Shown: piece by piece, positions 14,791 through 22,607 of the stretch
Numbering within the stretch: the first letter of the stretch is position 1
Layout: every line of letters starts with the position of its first letter
IMG/VR virus record: IMGVR_UViG_3300045947_000369
Location: 1-26,232 of that record
Length of the DNA: 26,232 bases
Strand: one strand, 5' to 3'
DNA from: a virus
The notes under the pieces: generated by a model
What the model was told of the DNA's origin: nothing
Database searches by the model: none
The model's input: only the letters and a program-made list of their open reading frames with translations
Position numbers and translations under genes: made by a program

Positions 14791-15488
14791 CTAATTTTCC
14801 ACCGGTTTTCCCGCCGCCTCGATGGCGGCGTTCTGCGCCCGCTGGATCGCGCGCATGATCTCGAGCTGCTGGGCCGCCGTTTGCCGCACTGGCGGCCGGC
14901 TTTCCCACTCCAGCAGAAAATCGTTGATCCCGTAAGGCTGCGCCCGCCGCCGGCTGTCGCGGTAGATATTCGCGATGACCGAGGCCAGCATGGCGACCTG
15001 GATATCGCCGCGGCGGTCGCCAAACGGCTCGAGCTGTTCGTAGAGAGCGGCTTCGGCGAACTCGGAGGCCGGCATGCCGTCGATCTCGTGCGGGAATTTC
15101 CCTAGATAGCCGGCGAGGCGCCAGCGGAAGCGGCGGCCGGGTTCTCGGAGTTTTTTTTTGCCGCCTCGACGGCCGCGGCGGAAAAGCCGTTCAGTTCCGT
15201 GGCCTGCTCGATCAATCGCGCGGCGACGGTGCTGCTCATCCGGGCCAGGTTGGCGATATCGTCGTCGCTCGTGAACAGCCGCTGGCCGTTCGCGTCGACG
15301 ATCGACAGCGCCAGCTGGCGCGCCGGATCGCGCATGGCCGGATCGGTCAGCAATTGCTGGGCCTCGGCGATCGACAGCTCGCGCAGGATCACGGCACAGC
15401 CCCATTCCGGAATATCGACGGTCTTGGTCTTGCGCCGCGCTTCGAAATTCATCTGCCGGTCGAGATATTTCCCGTTGCTGCTCGTCAT
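14791..15488 (-). CDS. Tail assembly chaperone GT (predicted -1 frameshift product, 232 aa)
   Basis: Translation would start at 15488 as for the G-like protein, read 112 codons, shift back one base on the nine-A run and continue K-L-R-E-P-G-R-R to the stop at 14791-14793. The 119 residues after the junction include GKFPHEIDGMPASEFAEAAL and LEPFGDRRGDIQVAMLASVI, close to gpT-like/DUF4035 proteins. The T part has no usable own start, since the open frame before it is shadow, which supports the frameshift. G and GT chaperones coat the tape measure during tail building; this pairing is the classic arrangement of long-tailed phages. Confidence 0.82.
15102..15488 (-). CDS. Tail assembly chaperone G-like, 128 aa
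   Basis: The product of normal decoding begins MTSSNGKYLDRQMNFEARRK and includes GCAVILRELSIAEAQQLL and ARQLALSIVDANGQRLFTSD, which is typical of phage tail assembly chaperones: an N-terminal strand region with a WG/RELS element, then D-x-x-G-x-x-L-F. It ends soon after the slippery codons (residues 111-113, K-K-N). It lies between the tail tube gene and the gp10-like/tape measure genes, as expected for gpG. Confidence 0.83.
   Translation of the reverse strand: MTSSNGKYLDRQMNFEARRKTKTVDIPEWGCAVILRELSIAEAQQLLTDPAMRDPARQLALSIVDANGQRLFTSDDDIANLARMSSTVAARLIEQATELNGFSAAAVEAAKKNSENPAAASAGASPAI
15150..15159 (-). promoter_or_regulatory. Slippery sequence for programmed -1 frameshift
   Basis: The - strand reads GC-AAAAAAAAA-C. 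In the G frame this is GCA AAA AAA AAC, containing both A-AAA-AAA and A-AAA-AAC heptamers. Slipping back one base joins the G frame to the T frame. Nine T on the + strand at 15151-15159 is the longest homopolymer I noticed in the window. Confidence 0.85.
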
Positions 15489-15503
15489 ACGTTCTCTCCG
15501 TTG

Positions 15504-15917
15504 TTATGCCGGCCAGGTGATGGCGCCGCTGATTTTGATCGCGAAGGTCGCGTTGACGACGGCATTCGCCGTAATCGGGCCGACGCGAGACACGCGCACC
15601 AGACCGCTGAAGCTGATGGTTTCGCTGTTGGCATAGGGCGGCGGCGGGAAGACGACCTGGATGGCTTTGAGCGTCCGGGTCTGCTGCGCCGCGATCAGAC
15701 TTTTGTGGGTCGCGTCCGACGGACTGTAGTTGACCGTGACCGGAAATTCCACGCCGTCGGCCAGGCCATAGACGTACTCCTTCGCCGGCGAGGCCAGGTG
15801 CGTGGCCTCGATCAGGTCGGTTTCCTGGCCGAATTCGCCGATATTCGTCACTTCGAACACGGCCACGGTGTCGACTTTCAAGAGAACTTGCGAACCGATA
15901 AACGCGTCGGTGGGCAC
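15504..15917 (-). CDS. Major tail tube protein, 137 aa
   Basis: The 137-residue product is strand-rich and resembles lambda gpV N-terminal/tail tube proteins: VLLKVDTVAVFEVTNIGEF, then the DLIEATHLASPAKEYVYGL motif (about 34-52) and ADGVEFPVTVNY. A mid-segment FPPPPYANSETISFSGLVRV and the C-terminal ANAVVNATFAIKISGAITW follow. It would polymerise into the non-contractile tail tube. It directly precedes the chaperone G gene in transcription order, the standard position. No extra Ig-like C-terminal domain is present. Confidence 0.85.
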   Translation of the reverse strand: MPTDAFIGSQVLLKVDTVAVFEVTNIGEFGQETDLIEATHLASPAKEYVYGLADGVEFPVTVNYSPSDATHKSLIAAQQTRTLKAIQVVFPPPPYANSETISFSGLVRVSRVGPITANAVVNATFAIKISGAITWPA

Positions 15918-15944
15918 GGATGTTTACCTCCGGAAAAAGGGTTT

Positions 15945-16304
15945 TCAACTCGGCGGCCGGATGATAGGCAGCCCTTCGGCATAGTCACGCGCGATCGAGC
16001 CGAGGTGCGTGGCTTCGATCATTTCGCTGAAGTCGCATTCGATGACGACCAGACTTTTGCGGAGATCCGCTATGGCGCTGGTGATATTCCACAGCGCGCC
16101 CCAGAAGCGGATGCGGTGCGTATCCGGCCGCAGGTCGGCCCGGTAGCGCAGGGTGAAGCGCGCCTGCGTTTCGCTCAGCCGTTCCGGCTCGGCCGACAGC
16201 CGCAGCGCCGGCAGCCATTCGATGACGGCCTGATGGTGCGCGTTATAGGTGATCGTCTTGCGGTCGATGTCGATCACCTCCAGAAAACGCCCGGCGCGGC
16301 TCAT
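15945..16304 (-). CDS. Head closure / tail completion-like protein, 119 aa
   Basis: The product begins MSRAGRFLEVIDIDRKTITY and has the strand pattern of small head-closure proteins: ARFTLRYRADLRPDTHRIRF, then WGALWNITSAIADLRKSLVV followed by IECDF. R-x-x-x-x-x-W-N-I and LR...L-V-I-E-C-D match the GxxWxI...L-x-L-x-C layout of SPP1 gp16 / HK97 gp7-like proteins. The last 25 residues are odd: EMIEATHLGSIARDYAEGL copies a motif of the adjacent tail tube protein. Position between the connector and the tube gene supports the assignment. It starts 2 bases after the connector gene ends, without a clear ribosome site. Confidence 0.72.
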   Translation of the reverse strand: MSRAGRFLEVIDIDRKTITYNAHHQAVIEWLPALRLSAEPERLSETQARFTLRYRADLRPDTHRIRFWGALWNITSAIADLRKSLVVIECDFSEMIEATHLGSIARDYAEGLPIIRPPS

Positions 16305-16306
16305 GG

Positions 16307-16603
16307 TCAGGCGAGCGTCGGATCCCGATAGCGCTCGAGCAGCGCCACGACGGCCTCCGAAATCAGGTTGACGTTACTCGCTTCGCGGTTGTAGTAGAGC
16401 TCGCTGAGTTCGAGTAGCGTCGCCGCCTGCACGAGCGGCGGCGCCGGCGACGGCCAGTCCGCCGGAGTGTCTTTCCGCTTCAGGTAATTGAGCACGATCT
16501 CGGAGGCCTGGCGGATCTTGGCGGCGATATCGGCGTCGTGATCGCTGTCCTCCACGCGCAGGTGCCGCTTCGCCGTATCGAGCATCACGAGATCCGGGAT
16601 CAT
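16307..16603 (-). CDS. Head-tail connector protein (HK97 gp6-like), 98 aa
   Basis: I start at the ATG at 16603, which overlaps the stop of the previous gene (ATGA). Further upstream this frame is a shadow of the collagen-like gene. The product, MIPDLVMLDTAKRHLRVEDS then DADIAAKIRQASEIVLNYLK, follows the connector pattern L-x-x-A-K-x-H-L-R-V...D-x-D-I...I-x-x-A-x-x-x-V-x-x-Y-L. AATLLELSELYYNRE then gives the second helix. This small helical protein forms the ring under the portal. The call is strong for the size and motif order. Confidence 0.85.
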   Translation of the reverse strand: MIPDLVMLDTAKRHLRVEDSDHDADIAAKIRQASEIVLNYLKRKDTPADWPSPAPPLVQAATLLELSELYYNREASNVNLISEAVVALLERYRDPTLA

Positions 16604-17394
16604 GGCTTGCCATCCTTGCCGTCTTTGCCGTCCTTGCCCGGACTGCCGCGTTTGACGGCGAGCGTCCAATCCGCCGTGCCCGGCCGCGCCGTCGTCGTCT
16701 CGGCGTCGCAGTGCCACAACGAGCCGCTATAGGTGACGGCATCGCCGCGGCGGTACGTCTGGCCTTCCTGAAACACGCTGCGATAGATCAGCGCCGGGAC
16801 CGGGAAGCTGAAGTGATTCTTTGAGCCGCTCGAGCGGTGGACGGTGAAATCGAGCGTGCGGCCTTCGTCATGTTGCGCCATGTCCACGAAGCACACGCCG
16901 TCGACGATATTTTCCCAATCGAGGAAATGACTGGCTTCCGCCGGCCGCGTCTGCCGCACCGCCAACCACAGCCCGCCGGCGTGCCGCGCCAGCGTGCCGC
17001 GCGGATACGAACGCATGGGATCGATGGCGGACTCGATCGTCAGTTCGAAGGCGTCGCGGCCGTCCTTGCCGTCGTGGCCATCCCGGCCATCGCGGCCATC
17101 TTTACCGTCGCGGCCGTGCTCGACGACCGGCCGCCGCTCGAGCTCCTCGACGCGAAGCCGCAGGCCGTCGTCGCTCAAGCCATCCTTGCCGTCGCGGCCG
17201 TCTTTGCCGTCCCGGCCGTCTTTGCCATCATGGCCGTCGCGGCCGTCCTTGCCGTGCTCCACCGCGAGGCCGGCCAGGCGCCGCTCCAGTTCCTCCAGCC
17301 GGGCGACGATCGCGGTCAGGGCCTCGCCGACCGATCGCCGGACGAAGCCGGCCAGCGCCTTGACGAGCGCCGTGCGTTCGGCCGCCTCGATCAT
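16600..17394 (-). CDS. Collagen-like protein with two carbohydrate-binding-like modules, 264 aa
   Basis: The order is an N-terminal helix (1-45), a Gly-X-Y collagen-like block (about 48-72, GKDGRDGHDGKDG type), a short coiled segment (73-93) and a second collagen block (94-114). A beta domain follows, including YPRGTLARHAGGLWLAVRQT (130-149), then a second similar module YRRGDAVTYSGSLWHCDAET (214-233) with W243, and a third short collagen end (250-263). The two modules share Y-x-R-G...G-x-L-W, as in CBM5/12-like folds. It sits between portal and connector, overlapping both by ATGA. It may be a neck or head fibre that binds sugars, which is inference. Alternative: part of a tail whisker. Confidence 0.75.
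   Translation of the reverse strand: MIEAAERTALVKALAGFVRRSVGEALTAIVARLEELERRLAGLAVEHGKDGRDGHDGKDGRDGKDGRDGKDGLSDDGLRLRVEELERRPVVEHGRDGKDGRDGRDGHDGKDGRDAFELTIESAIDPMRSYPRGTLARHAGGLWLAVRQTRPAEASHFLDWENIVDGVCFVDMAQHDEGRTLDFTVHRSSGSKNHFSFPVPALIYRSVFQEGQTYRRGDAVTYSGSLWHCDAETTTARPGTADWTLAVKRGSPGKDGKDGKDGKP
16606..16647 (-). repeat. Gly-X-Y coding repeats, C-terminal block
   Basis: These 9-base-like repeats (GGC AAG GAC on the - strand) encode GSPGKDGKDGKDGK at the C-terminus of the collagen-like gene. Confidence 0.8.
17053..17115 (-). repeat. Gly-X-Y coding repeats, second block
   Basis: Tandem GGN-(AAG/CGC/CAT/CGG)-GAC codons encode GRDGKDGRDGRDGHDGKDGR (residues 94-113), a run of collagen triplets. 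Confidence 0.9.
17179..17253 (-). repeat. Gly-X-Y coding repeats, first block
   Basis: Eight collagen triplets beginning GKDGRDGHDGKDGRDGKDG are encoded at residues 48-72 by near-identical 9-base units, a likely site for repeat-number change. Confidence 0.9.
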
Positions 17395-18734
17395 CGACGG
17401 AGGACTGCCTCCTCCAGGTCGAACTCCGCTTCGTATTGCGCTTCGAGATCTTTCACCGCCGGCGGCGCCGGCGGCGCCGGCGTGATCGGCTGCGGCTCGC
17501 TATCGCGTTTCGCCAGTGCTTCAAGGCTGTAGTTCTGCTGCTGGATCATCGGCGAATCGCCGCCGTCGACCGGCTGGAGGTTCGCCCGGAAGCGGGCTTC
17601 GTTCGGCGACAGCCAGGCGCCGCTGACGCCCTTGTTGTTCGAGTCGTAGAGGCTCTGCGTATCCATACGCAACAGGTTTTCGATATCGAGCGTGCAGTGG
17701 TAATCGACGGGCAGGCGCAGGCCTTCCTCGAGGCACAGCTCCAGCGCCTCGACGAGCGGCTGCAGACAATCGGTGTAATACTGCATCGTCAGGGCTTCCG
17801 GCCCGCTCGAGTAGGGCGGCACGCCGCCGCCGAGCTTGTAGGTGGGATAGTGAAACGCCCGCGCGACGTCCTCGACGGTCCACTTCAACTGCTCGACCAG
17901 TTGACTCGATTCGGCCGTCAGTACCATCGGCTCGAATTTCAAGCCGTCGCCGAGCACCGCCAGGCGGCCGAAATTGGCGCCGCTGAAATTAGCCTCAAAC
18001 GCCGTCTTCAGGCGCAGCGCCGTGTCGTCGCCAATATGCCCGGGCGCCGTCAGGATGCCGCCCGGCATCGCGCGGTTGCCGAACAGGTGCGTCGAGCTTT
18101 CCTGAATCTTCAGTCCTTGATTCGCGCTCGCCGCGCAGGCGACGATCGGCGGCACGCCCACCAGCGGATGCCAGAGCGGGCACATCACGTCGTGGATCAT
18201 TTCGCCGGCCGGCACCGTCACGGCATCCTCGACCTGCGAGAGCGCGTCCGTATTGAGCTGGTAATAGACGCCGCCGTCATCGGTGACGAGCGGCCGCACG
18301 CGCAGCGGATCGAGGATGTACAACGTCGTCACGATGCCGCGCTCGTCGCGGCCCTTCAGTGCGTAGGTGTTGCCGGCCAGCAGTTTCGACACGATCCACT
18401 GCTGCAGAAACTGAAGGCGGTTCTGATAGTGATTGGGCTTCCGCAGCACCGGCAGCCAGGGCGAGCCCGTTTTGATCTCCGTCCAGATGCCATCGACGTC
18501 CTGCTCGAGCTTGATGCGCATCTTCGCGATATCGGAGGCAATGCCGGTCACAGTGGCATAGACCGCCGAGAAACACAGCAGGCCGGGCTGATTGGCAATG
18601 GTGACGTTCTGTTGCCAGGCGCCCGTGAAGGACTCGCGCACCCGCGGCCACCAGCCGAGCCAGCTGCCGGCGGGCGAGGCCGGCACGTAGGCTTTCGCAA
18701 TCGCCAGTTCGAAACCGAACGCGCGCAGCTTCAT
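17391..18734 (-). CDS. Portal protein, HK97 family, 447 aa
   Basis: The 447-residue protein is typical in length for HK97-type portals. Recognisable stretches include CFSAVYATVTGIASDIAKMR near the N-terminus, LLAGNTYALKGRDERG, LYILDPLRVRPLV and GEMIHDVMCPLWHPLVGVPP. Also present are QESSTHLFGNRAMPGGILTA, RLAVLGDGLKFEPMVLTAES and the C-terminal wing region with ARAFHYPTYKLG. The dodecameric portal forms the DNA entry ring at the capsid vertex. The C-terminus is proline-rich then acidic. It overlaps the following collagen-like gene by 4 bases. Confidence 0.93.
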   Translation of the reverse strand: MKLRAFGFELAIAKAYVPASPAGSWLGWWPRVRESFTGAWQQNVTIANQPGLLCFSAVYATVTGIASDIAKMRIKLEQDVDGIWTEIKTGSPWLPVLRKPNHYQNRLQFLQQWIVSKLLAGNTYALKGRDERGIVTTLYILDPLRVRPLVTDDGGVYYQLNTDALSQVEDAVTVPAGEMIHDVMCPLWHPLVGVPPIVACAASANQGLKIQESSTHLFGNRAMPGGILTAPGHIGDDTALRLKTAFEANFSGANFGRLAVLGDGLKFEPMVLTAESSQLVEQLKWTVEDVARAFHYPTYKLGGGVPPYSSGPEALTMQYYTDCLQPLVEALELCLEEGLRLPVDYHCTLDIENLLRMDTQSLYDSNNKGVSGAWLSPNEARFRANLQPVDGGDSPMIQQQNYSLEALAKRDSEPQPITPAPPAPPAVKDLEAQYEAEFDLEEAVLRR

Positions 18735-18946
18735 GGCTCGGCTCGCATGTCCCGCCGCTCATAGCGGCCGGCGGCCGGATCCGCCAGCCTGACGAATCCG
18801 GTTCCGGTCAGCGTCCGCACCATGTCGCGGCGCGCCTCGTACTCCTCGCCGGGTTCGCGCTTCACCCGGTCGTAGACATGCGCCTTCAGTACCACGACGC
18901 GAACGGTTGTTGCGGTGGGCACGTTCGGTTTCCTCGGCCGTGGCAT
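18731..18946 (-). CDS. Small hypothetical protein between capsid and portal genes, 71 aa
   Basis: I prefer the ATG at 18946, 7 bases after the capsid stop, over a TTG at 18964 that would overlap the capsid gene. The product begins MPRPRKPNVPTATTVRVVVL and includes KAHVYDRVKREPGEEYEARR and MVRTLTGTGFVRLAD. The layout V-x-V-L...Y-x-x-G-E-x-x-x-x...L-x-x-x-G-x-V resembles small beta proteins found near capsid genes in phages. No certain family. It ends overlapping the portal start by 4 bases. Confidence 0.68.
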   Translation of the reverse strand: MPRPRKPNVPTATTVRVVVLKAHVYDRVKREPGEEYEARRDMVRTLTGTGFVRLADPAAGRYERRDMRAEP

Positions 18947-18953
18947 CGCGTTG

Positions 18954-20882
18954 TTATCCGGCAACGTAGGCGGCCGGTGAGATAAAGGCGACGGAGGCGG
19001 TCTTGGCGCGCTTCCAGGTCACGAAGCGGTCGACGCGCAGGCCGACGAGGTTGTTTTGCCACAAGCTGACGAGCGCCTGGTCCGGCGGCACGTCCGGCGT
19101 GGTCGACATGATCAGCGACGCTTCCTCGCTGACGTCGATTTCCACGCCGCCGTCCTCGGCCAGCAGAATGTCGCTCGCGTTGACGAGAATGATCTTCGTT
19201 CCGACCGTTTCGCTCACCACCGCGGGCAGGCCCATGATGGTACCGCCGTTGACGCCGATACCCGGAAACTCGGACTGCCCGAGCGGGTTCTGCATCAAGC
19301 TCAAGTTCAGCGCCTGCGTCGCCGACATCAGCACGACGGCGCCGGTCGGGTCGTTATTGGCGGTCACGAAGGCGCCCATCAGCGTCCCCATATCTTTCCG
19401 GAAGGCGTCCGCCGTCGTGCCGGTCGGCGCCACCGGCGTGATGCCGTTGGTGATCGAGGCCGGGCTGACGTTGGCCACCTCCGCCACCGCCGGATCGACG
19501 AACTGCTGGTCCATGAACTGCGCCGTGCCTTTCACCATATCGTCGCGCACGATCGCTTCCGCCGAAGGGTTGGAGAACTTCACGAGCTCCTTCGTTAGCA
19601 CGATGATGCCGGCCACCTTCGCCCAGCGCAGGCTGACCTGCGAAAACGTCAGGGCGCCGACCGGCTTCTTCACGTTTTCCCCGACCCAGCCGTAAAGGCC
19701 GCCGGCAGTCTGCGCCGGCAGGGTGACGTTGAATGGCACGCGCCGTAAGCCCGGAATGCGGCCAATCACGGTGGCCGGCCGCAGCAGCTCGAGGAACTCG
19801 CCCATGACGTTCGTCGCGTTCGGCACGAGATAGCCCGCCCAGGCCGGCGCCGTGGTCGTGCCGGGCGGCGTGTCGGCCTTCAGCAGCAGCTCGACTTCCG
19901 GCGTCGAGTCCGCCCACTGCCGGCGCGCCATGTCGGCCGCTTCGAATTTGTTTCCGCGGCAGGAGGCCAGCGCCATCACATAACGCGAAAACGCCGTCCC
20001 CTTCGGCAGGTTCGAGCGTACCGTGACGACGCTCGATGCGCCGCCGTTCGCATGGCCGCCGCGCGTCGCCGAAGCCGCCGCGGCCGTCTGTGTCGTCTCC
20101 CCTGCAATCGCCGTGCCGCGCGTGATCAACGCTTTTTCATGCGCGCGCAGCCGCACCAGGTGATCGTCAACCGCTTTCACTTCGCGCGCGAGGCCGTCGT
20201 ATTCCTCGGTTTCCGCTTCGTCGAGCGTCCGGCCCTCATCGCCCGCCTTCGCCATGATGGCGGCCATGCGCGCCGCCGTCGCCGCGCGTTTGTTTTCAAA
20301 ATTCGCGATCTGCTCTTGTGTCGTCACGTCGTTGTCCCGTAATGCTGCGCCTGTAACGCCAGGCCGGATGATCGTGCCTCGTGCAGCCAGTCGCACCACC
20401 GGGCACTCGCCATTGCCGGACACGGCGGCGAGTGCAGCGGATTTGACGGCCAGTATCGTCGCTTCGGAATTGGCCGGGATGGTCACGGCCGAGAGTTCGA
20501 TCCATTCGGTGCGCAGAAAATGAAAGCCGCCGCTTTCCCGGTCGTAGCTTTCCTCGAGGCTCTTGAAGCCGATCGACAGGCCGCGCACCAGGCCCGCTTT
20601 GATCAGGTTCCAGGCCTCGTCAATGAAGCCGGCGACGCCGGCCGCGGCCACCTGGGCTTTGACCGTAATGCCGGCCTTCGTCACCTTTGCGGCCAGCACA
20701 TGGCCGATCGGCTGCCGCGAATTGTGCTGGTAGAGCAACGGCAGCGGCAGCTTGAATTCGACGCCCTCCGGGTCGATCACGTCGTTCATGCGATCCGGCG
20801 CCGGCGTGGTGGCGACGCCTTCGATGATGCGGCGATCCTCGTCGGCCGTCTTCCACTGCAATACTGCATAGGCTCGGTTCAT
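18954..20882 (-). CDS. Fused prohead protease and major capsid protein (HK97 type), 642 aa
   Basis: I choose the ATG at 20882: it is preceded by GAGG and lies downstream of the terminase stop. A TTG at 20906 would add 8 residues. Residues 1 to about 150 are an S78-type prohead protease: LLYQHNSRQPIGHV with H53, LVRGLSIGF with S103, and EWIELSAVTIPAN with E129. Residues about 189-254 form a charged helix like the scaffolding delta domain. From about residue 290 comes the HK97-fold capsid, including GYLVPNATNVMGEFLELLRP, SLRWAKVAGIIVLTKEL and ILLAEDGGVEI near the end. Self-cleavage would release the mature capsid protein. The fusion is in one uninterrupted frame. Confidence 0.92.
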   Translation of the reverse strand: MNRAYAVLQWKTADEDRRIIEGVATTPAPDRMNDVIDPEGVEFKLPLPLLYQHNSRQPIGHVLAAKVTKAGITVKAQVAAAGVAGFIDEAWNLIKAGLVRGLSIGFKSLEESYDRESGGFHFLRTEWIELSAVTIPANSEATILAVKSAALAAVSGNGECPVVRLAARGTIIRPGVTGAALRDNDVTTQEQIANFENKRAATAARMAAIMAKAGDEGRTLDEAETEEYDGLAREVKAVDDHLVRLRAHEKALITRGTAIAGETTQTAAAASATRGGHANGGASSVVTVRSNLPKGTAFSRYVMALASCRGNKFEAADMARRQWADSTPEVELLLKADTPPGTTTAPAWAGYLVPNATNVMGEFLELLRPATVIGRIPGLRRVPFNVTLPAQTAGGLYGWVGENVKKPVGALTFSQVSLRWAKVAGIIVLTKELVKFSNPSAEAIVRDDMVKGTAQFMDQQFVDPAVAEVANVSPASITNGITPVAPTGTTADAFRKDMGTLMGAFVTANNDPTGAVVLMSATQALNLSLMQNPLGQSEFPGIGVNGGTIMGLPAVVSETVGTKIILVNASDILLAEDGGVEIDVSEEASLIMSTTPDVPPDQALVSLWQNNLVGLRVDRFVTWKRAKTASVAFISPAAYVAG

Positions 20883-20898
20883 CAGCGCACCTCGTTTT

Positions 20899-22515
20899 TC
20901 AGACAAACAGCATCTGGTAATCGGGCGCCACGTTCTGCGACGCCGCCAGATTCAGCGCCATCGCCAGCGCCACCACGCCGTCGATTCGCCCCGTGGAGTT
21001 CTTCTTGTCGAATTTCCGATTGCCGGCCGCATCCCGCAACAGGCGCACGTTGTCCATGCACCAGGTCAGGACGGGATTGTTTGGATGCTGCAGTCGCCAG
21101 GCGAGCGCCAGATCCTCGAGCGTCCGGACGGCCGGATCGAGATCCTTGAAGCCCTGGCCGTGCTTGAAGAGCTGGATCTGATGCGCGCCGACATCGCTCA
21201 ACGCCTGATTGAATTTGTCGATCTGCCAGGGATCGCAGGCGACGGCCTTCAGCTCGTAAGGCGCCGTCAGCTCGGCAATCGCACTGGCAACGTATTCGTA
21301 ATCGATCACCTTGCCCGGCGTCGTCCGCAGATGTCCCTGCCGCGCCCACAGCGCGTAAGCCGCGCGATCCTTCGCGCCGCGGTCGTCGATGCCGTCCTGG
21401 CGTGTCCAGAAAAACGGCAACGCGACCACATGCTCGTCAAACGGAAACGCCAGCACGAACGCCGTCAGATCGTTCTTCTCCGACAGGTCGAGGCCGCCGT
21501 AACACGGCCGGCCCTTCAGCAGTTCGGCCAGCGCGTCGACTTCCGCCTGCGACTTGATGCCGCAGGCGTCCCAGTCCGGCCGCGGGATGTAACGCAGTTC
21601 GGCCGGCGAAAAACGCTGGTTGAGATAGAACAGCCGGAAGGCCGTTTCCTGTTCCGGAATACGCTGGGCCTTGACGGCGTAGTCCCGCATCTCCTGCAAC
21701 GAGCGAAAATCGCCGAGCGCCGGATTGCACGCATGCCAGGTTCGCTCGTCCCACGGGTCGGCATCGTCCGGCGCCGTATAAATGCAGCCGTAAAACGACG
21801 GATCCTCGATCACGCCGTCGCGCACCTGGCGGGCATAATCCACCCGCTCGCTCATGATGTGCTTCGGATCGCTCGATTGCGTCGAGATCACGATGCCGAG
21901 CGGCTCTCTGCGGGCGCCGGTCGAGGTCGACAACACGTCATAGAGCTTGCGGTCGTGCGCCTGCGCCAGTTCGTCGTACACCCAGAAGCTTGCCGAGAAG
22001 CCGTGCTTCGACTTGGCATCCGCCGACAGCGCGATGTACTTCGAGCCGGTCTCGATGTCCTCGATATCTTTCGTGAAATCCCGCACGTTGCACCGCCGCT
22101 CGAGCCACGGCACCTGCGCGATGATCGCTTTCATTTCGTCAAACAGCAGCGCCGCCTGCTTGCGCTCGGCCGCCGCGGAATACACCTGGCCGCGCGGCAC
22201 CGCTTCCGGCCCGCAGAGGTGACAGAGGGTTAAGGCGGCGATCAGTCCCGTTTTGCCGTTCTTTCGCGGCATGGTGATCAGCACTTCGCGGACAACTCGC
22301 TTGCCGTTGACGGTGCGGTACATGCCCTTGAGGATTTCGTGCTGCCAGGATCGCAGTTTGAACTTTTTGCCCGCGAGCGCGCCGGACGTCACCGGCAGCG
22401 CCTCGACAAAACACACGATCCGCTCGAGGCGGCCGAGGCCGGCTTTCATCCATGCCGGCTTGCCGCTGCGCTTGCGGATCGACAGCGGTTTGGCGTTAAT
22501 GCCGCGTAAGCCCAT
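20899..22515 (-). CDS. terL: Terminase large subunit, 538 aa
   Basis: This is the ATP-driven DNA packaging motor and nuclease. Visible motifs are the Walker A-like PRKNGKT at 83-89, Walker B FWVYDE at 177-182 with D181-E182, and coupling motif STQSS at 211-215. The nuclease acidic residues are D343 in GGLDLSEKNDL, D428 in ACDPWQ and D512 in GRIDGVVALAMA. The N-terminus MGLRGINAKPL is normal for HK97-like Terminase_1 proteins, so the start is likely right although no clear ribosome site precedes it. A TAG 12-14 bases upstream closes the frame. A small subunit is not recognisable next to it. Confidence 0.95.
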   Translation of the reverse strand: MGLRGINAKPLSIRKRSGKPAWMKAGLGRLERIVCFVEALPVTSGALAGKKFKLRSWQHEILKGMYRTVNGKRVVREVLITMPRKNGKTGLIAALTLCHLCGPEAVPRGQVYSAAAERKQAALLFDEMKAIIAQVPWLERRCNVRDFTKDIEDIETGSKYIALSADAKSKHGFSASFWVYDELAQAHDRKLYDVLSTSTGARREPLGIVISTQSSDPKHIMSERVDYARQVRDGVIEDPSFYGCIYTAPDDADPWDERTWHACNPALGDFRSLQEMRDYAVKAQRIPEQETAFRLFYLNQRFSPAELRYIPRPDWDACGIKSQAEVDALAELLKGRPCYGGLDLSEKNDLTAFVLAFPFDEHVVALPFFWTRQDGIDDRGAKDRAAYALWARQGHLRTTPGKVIDYEYVASAIAELTAPYELKAVACDPWQIDKFNQALSDVGAHQIQLFKHGQGFKDLDPAVRTLEDLALAWRLQHPNNPVLTWCMDNVRLLRDAAGNRKFDKKNSTGRIDGVVALAMALNLAASQNVAPDYQMLFV

Positions 22516-22607
22516 GAATCTATGTAGGGTCTAAGTCTCGGGAAAGGGGCGCACAGGTCTACGGAAATTTTCAATCATTTAATTTCCATCCCCCCGGTCT
22601 TTTCACC

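Noticed and set aside
14791-15948. 385-aa frame as one gene from 15948
   Set aside because: Its first two thirds are an R-rich shadow of the tail tube and G genes; only the last 119 residues after the A-run are real, reached by frameshift.
17053-17253. Possible CRISPR or other spaced repeat array
   Set aside because: The repetition is codon-level Gly-X-Y coding in a good frame, with no constant repeats separated by unique spacers.
17436-18764. 442-codon + strand frame opposite the portal gene
   Set aside because: Antisense shadow; the portal on the - strand matches its family along its full length.
22516-22607. Short frames starting ATGGAAATTAAA and ATGATTGAAAAT on the - strand before terL
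   Set aside because: They stop after 4-6 codons; the gap is better seen as non-coding, possibly a packaging site or junction, which is not shown.
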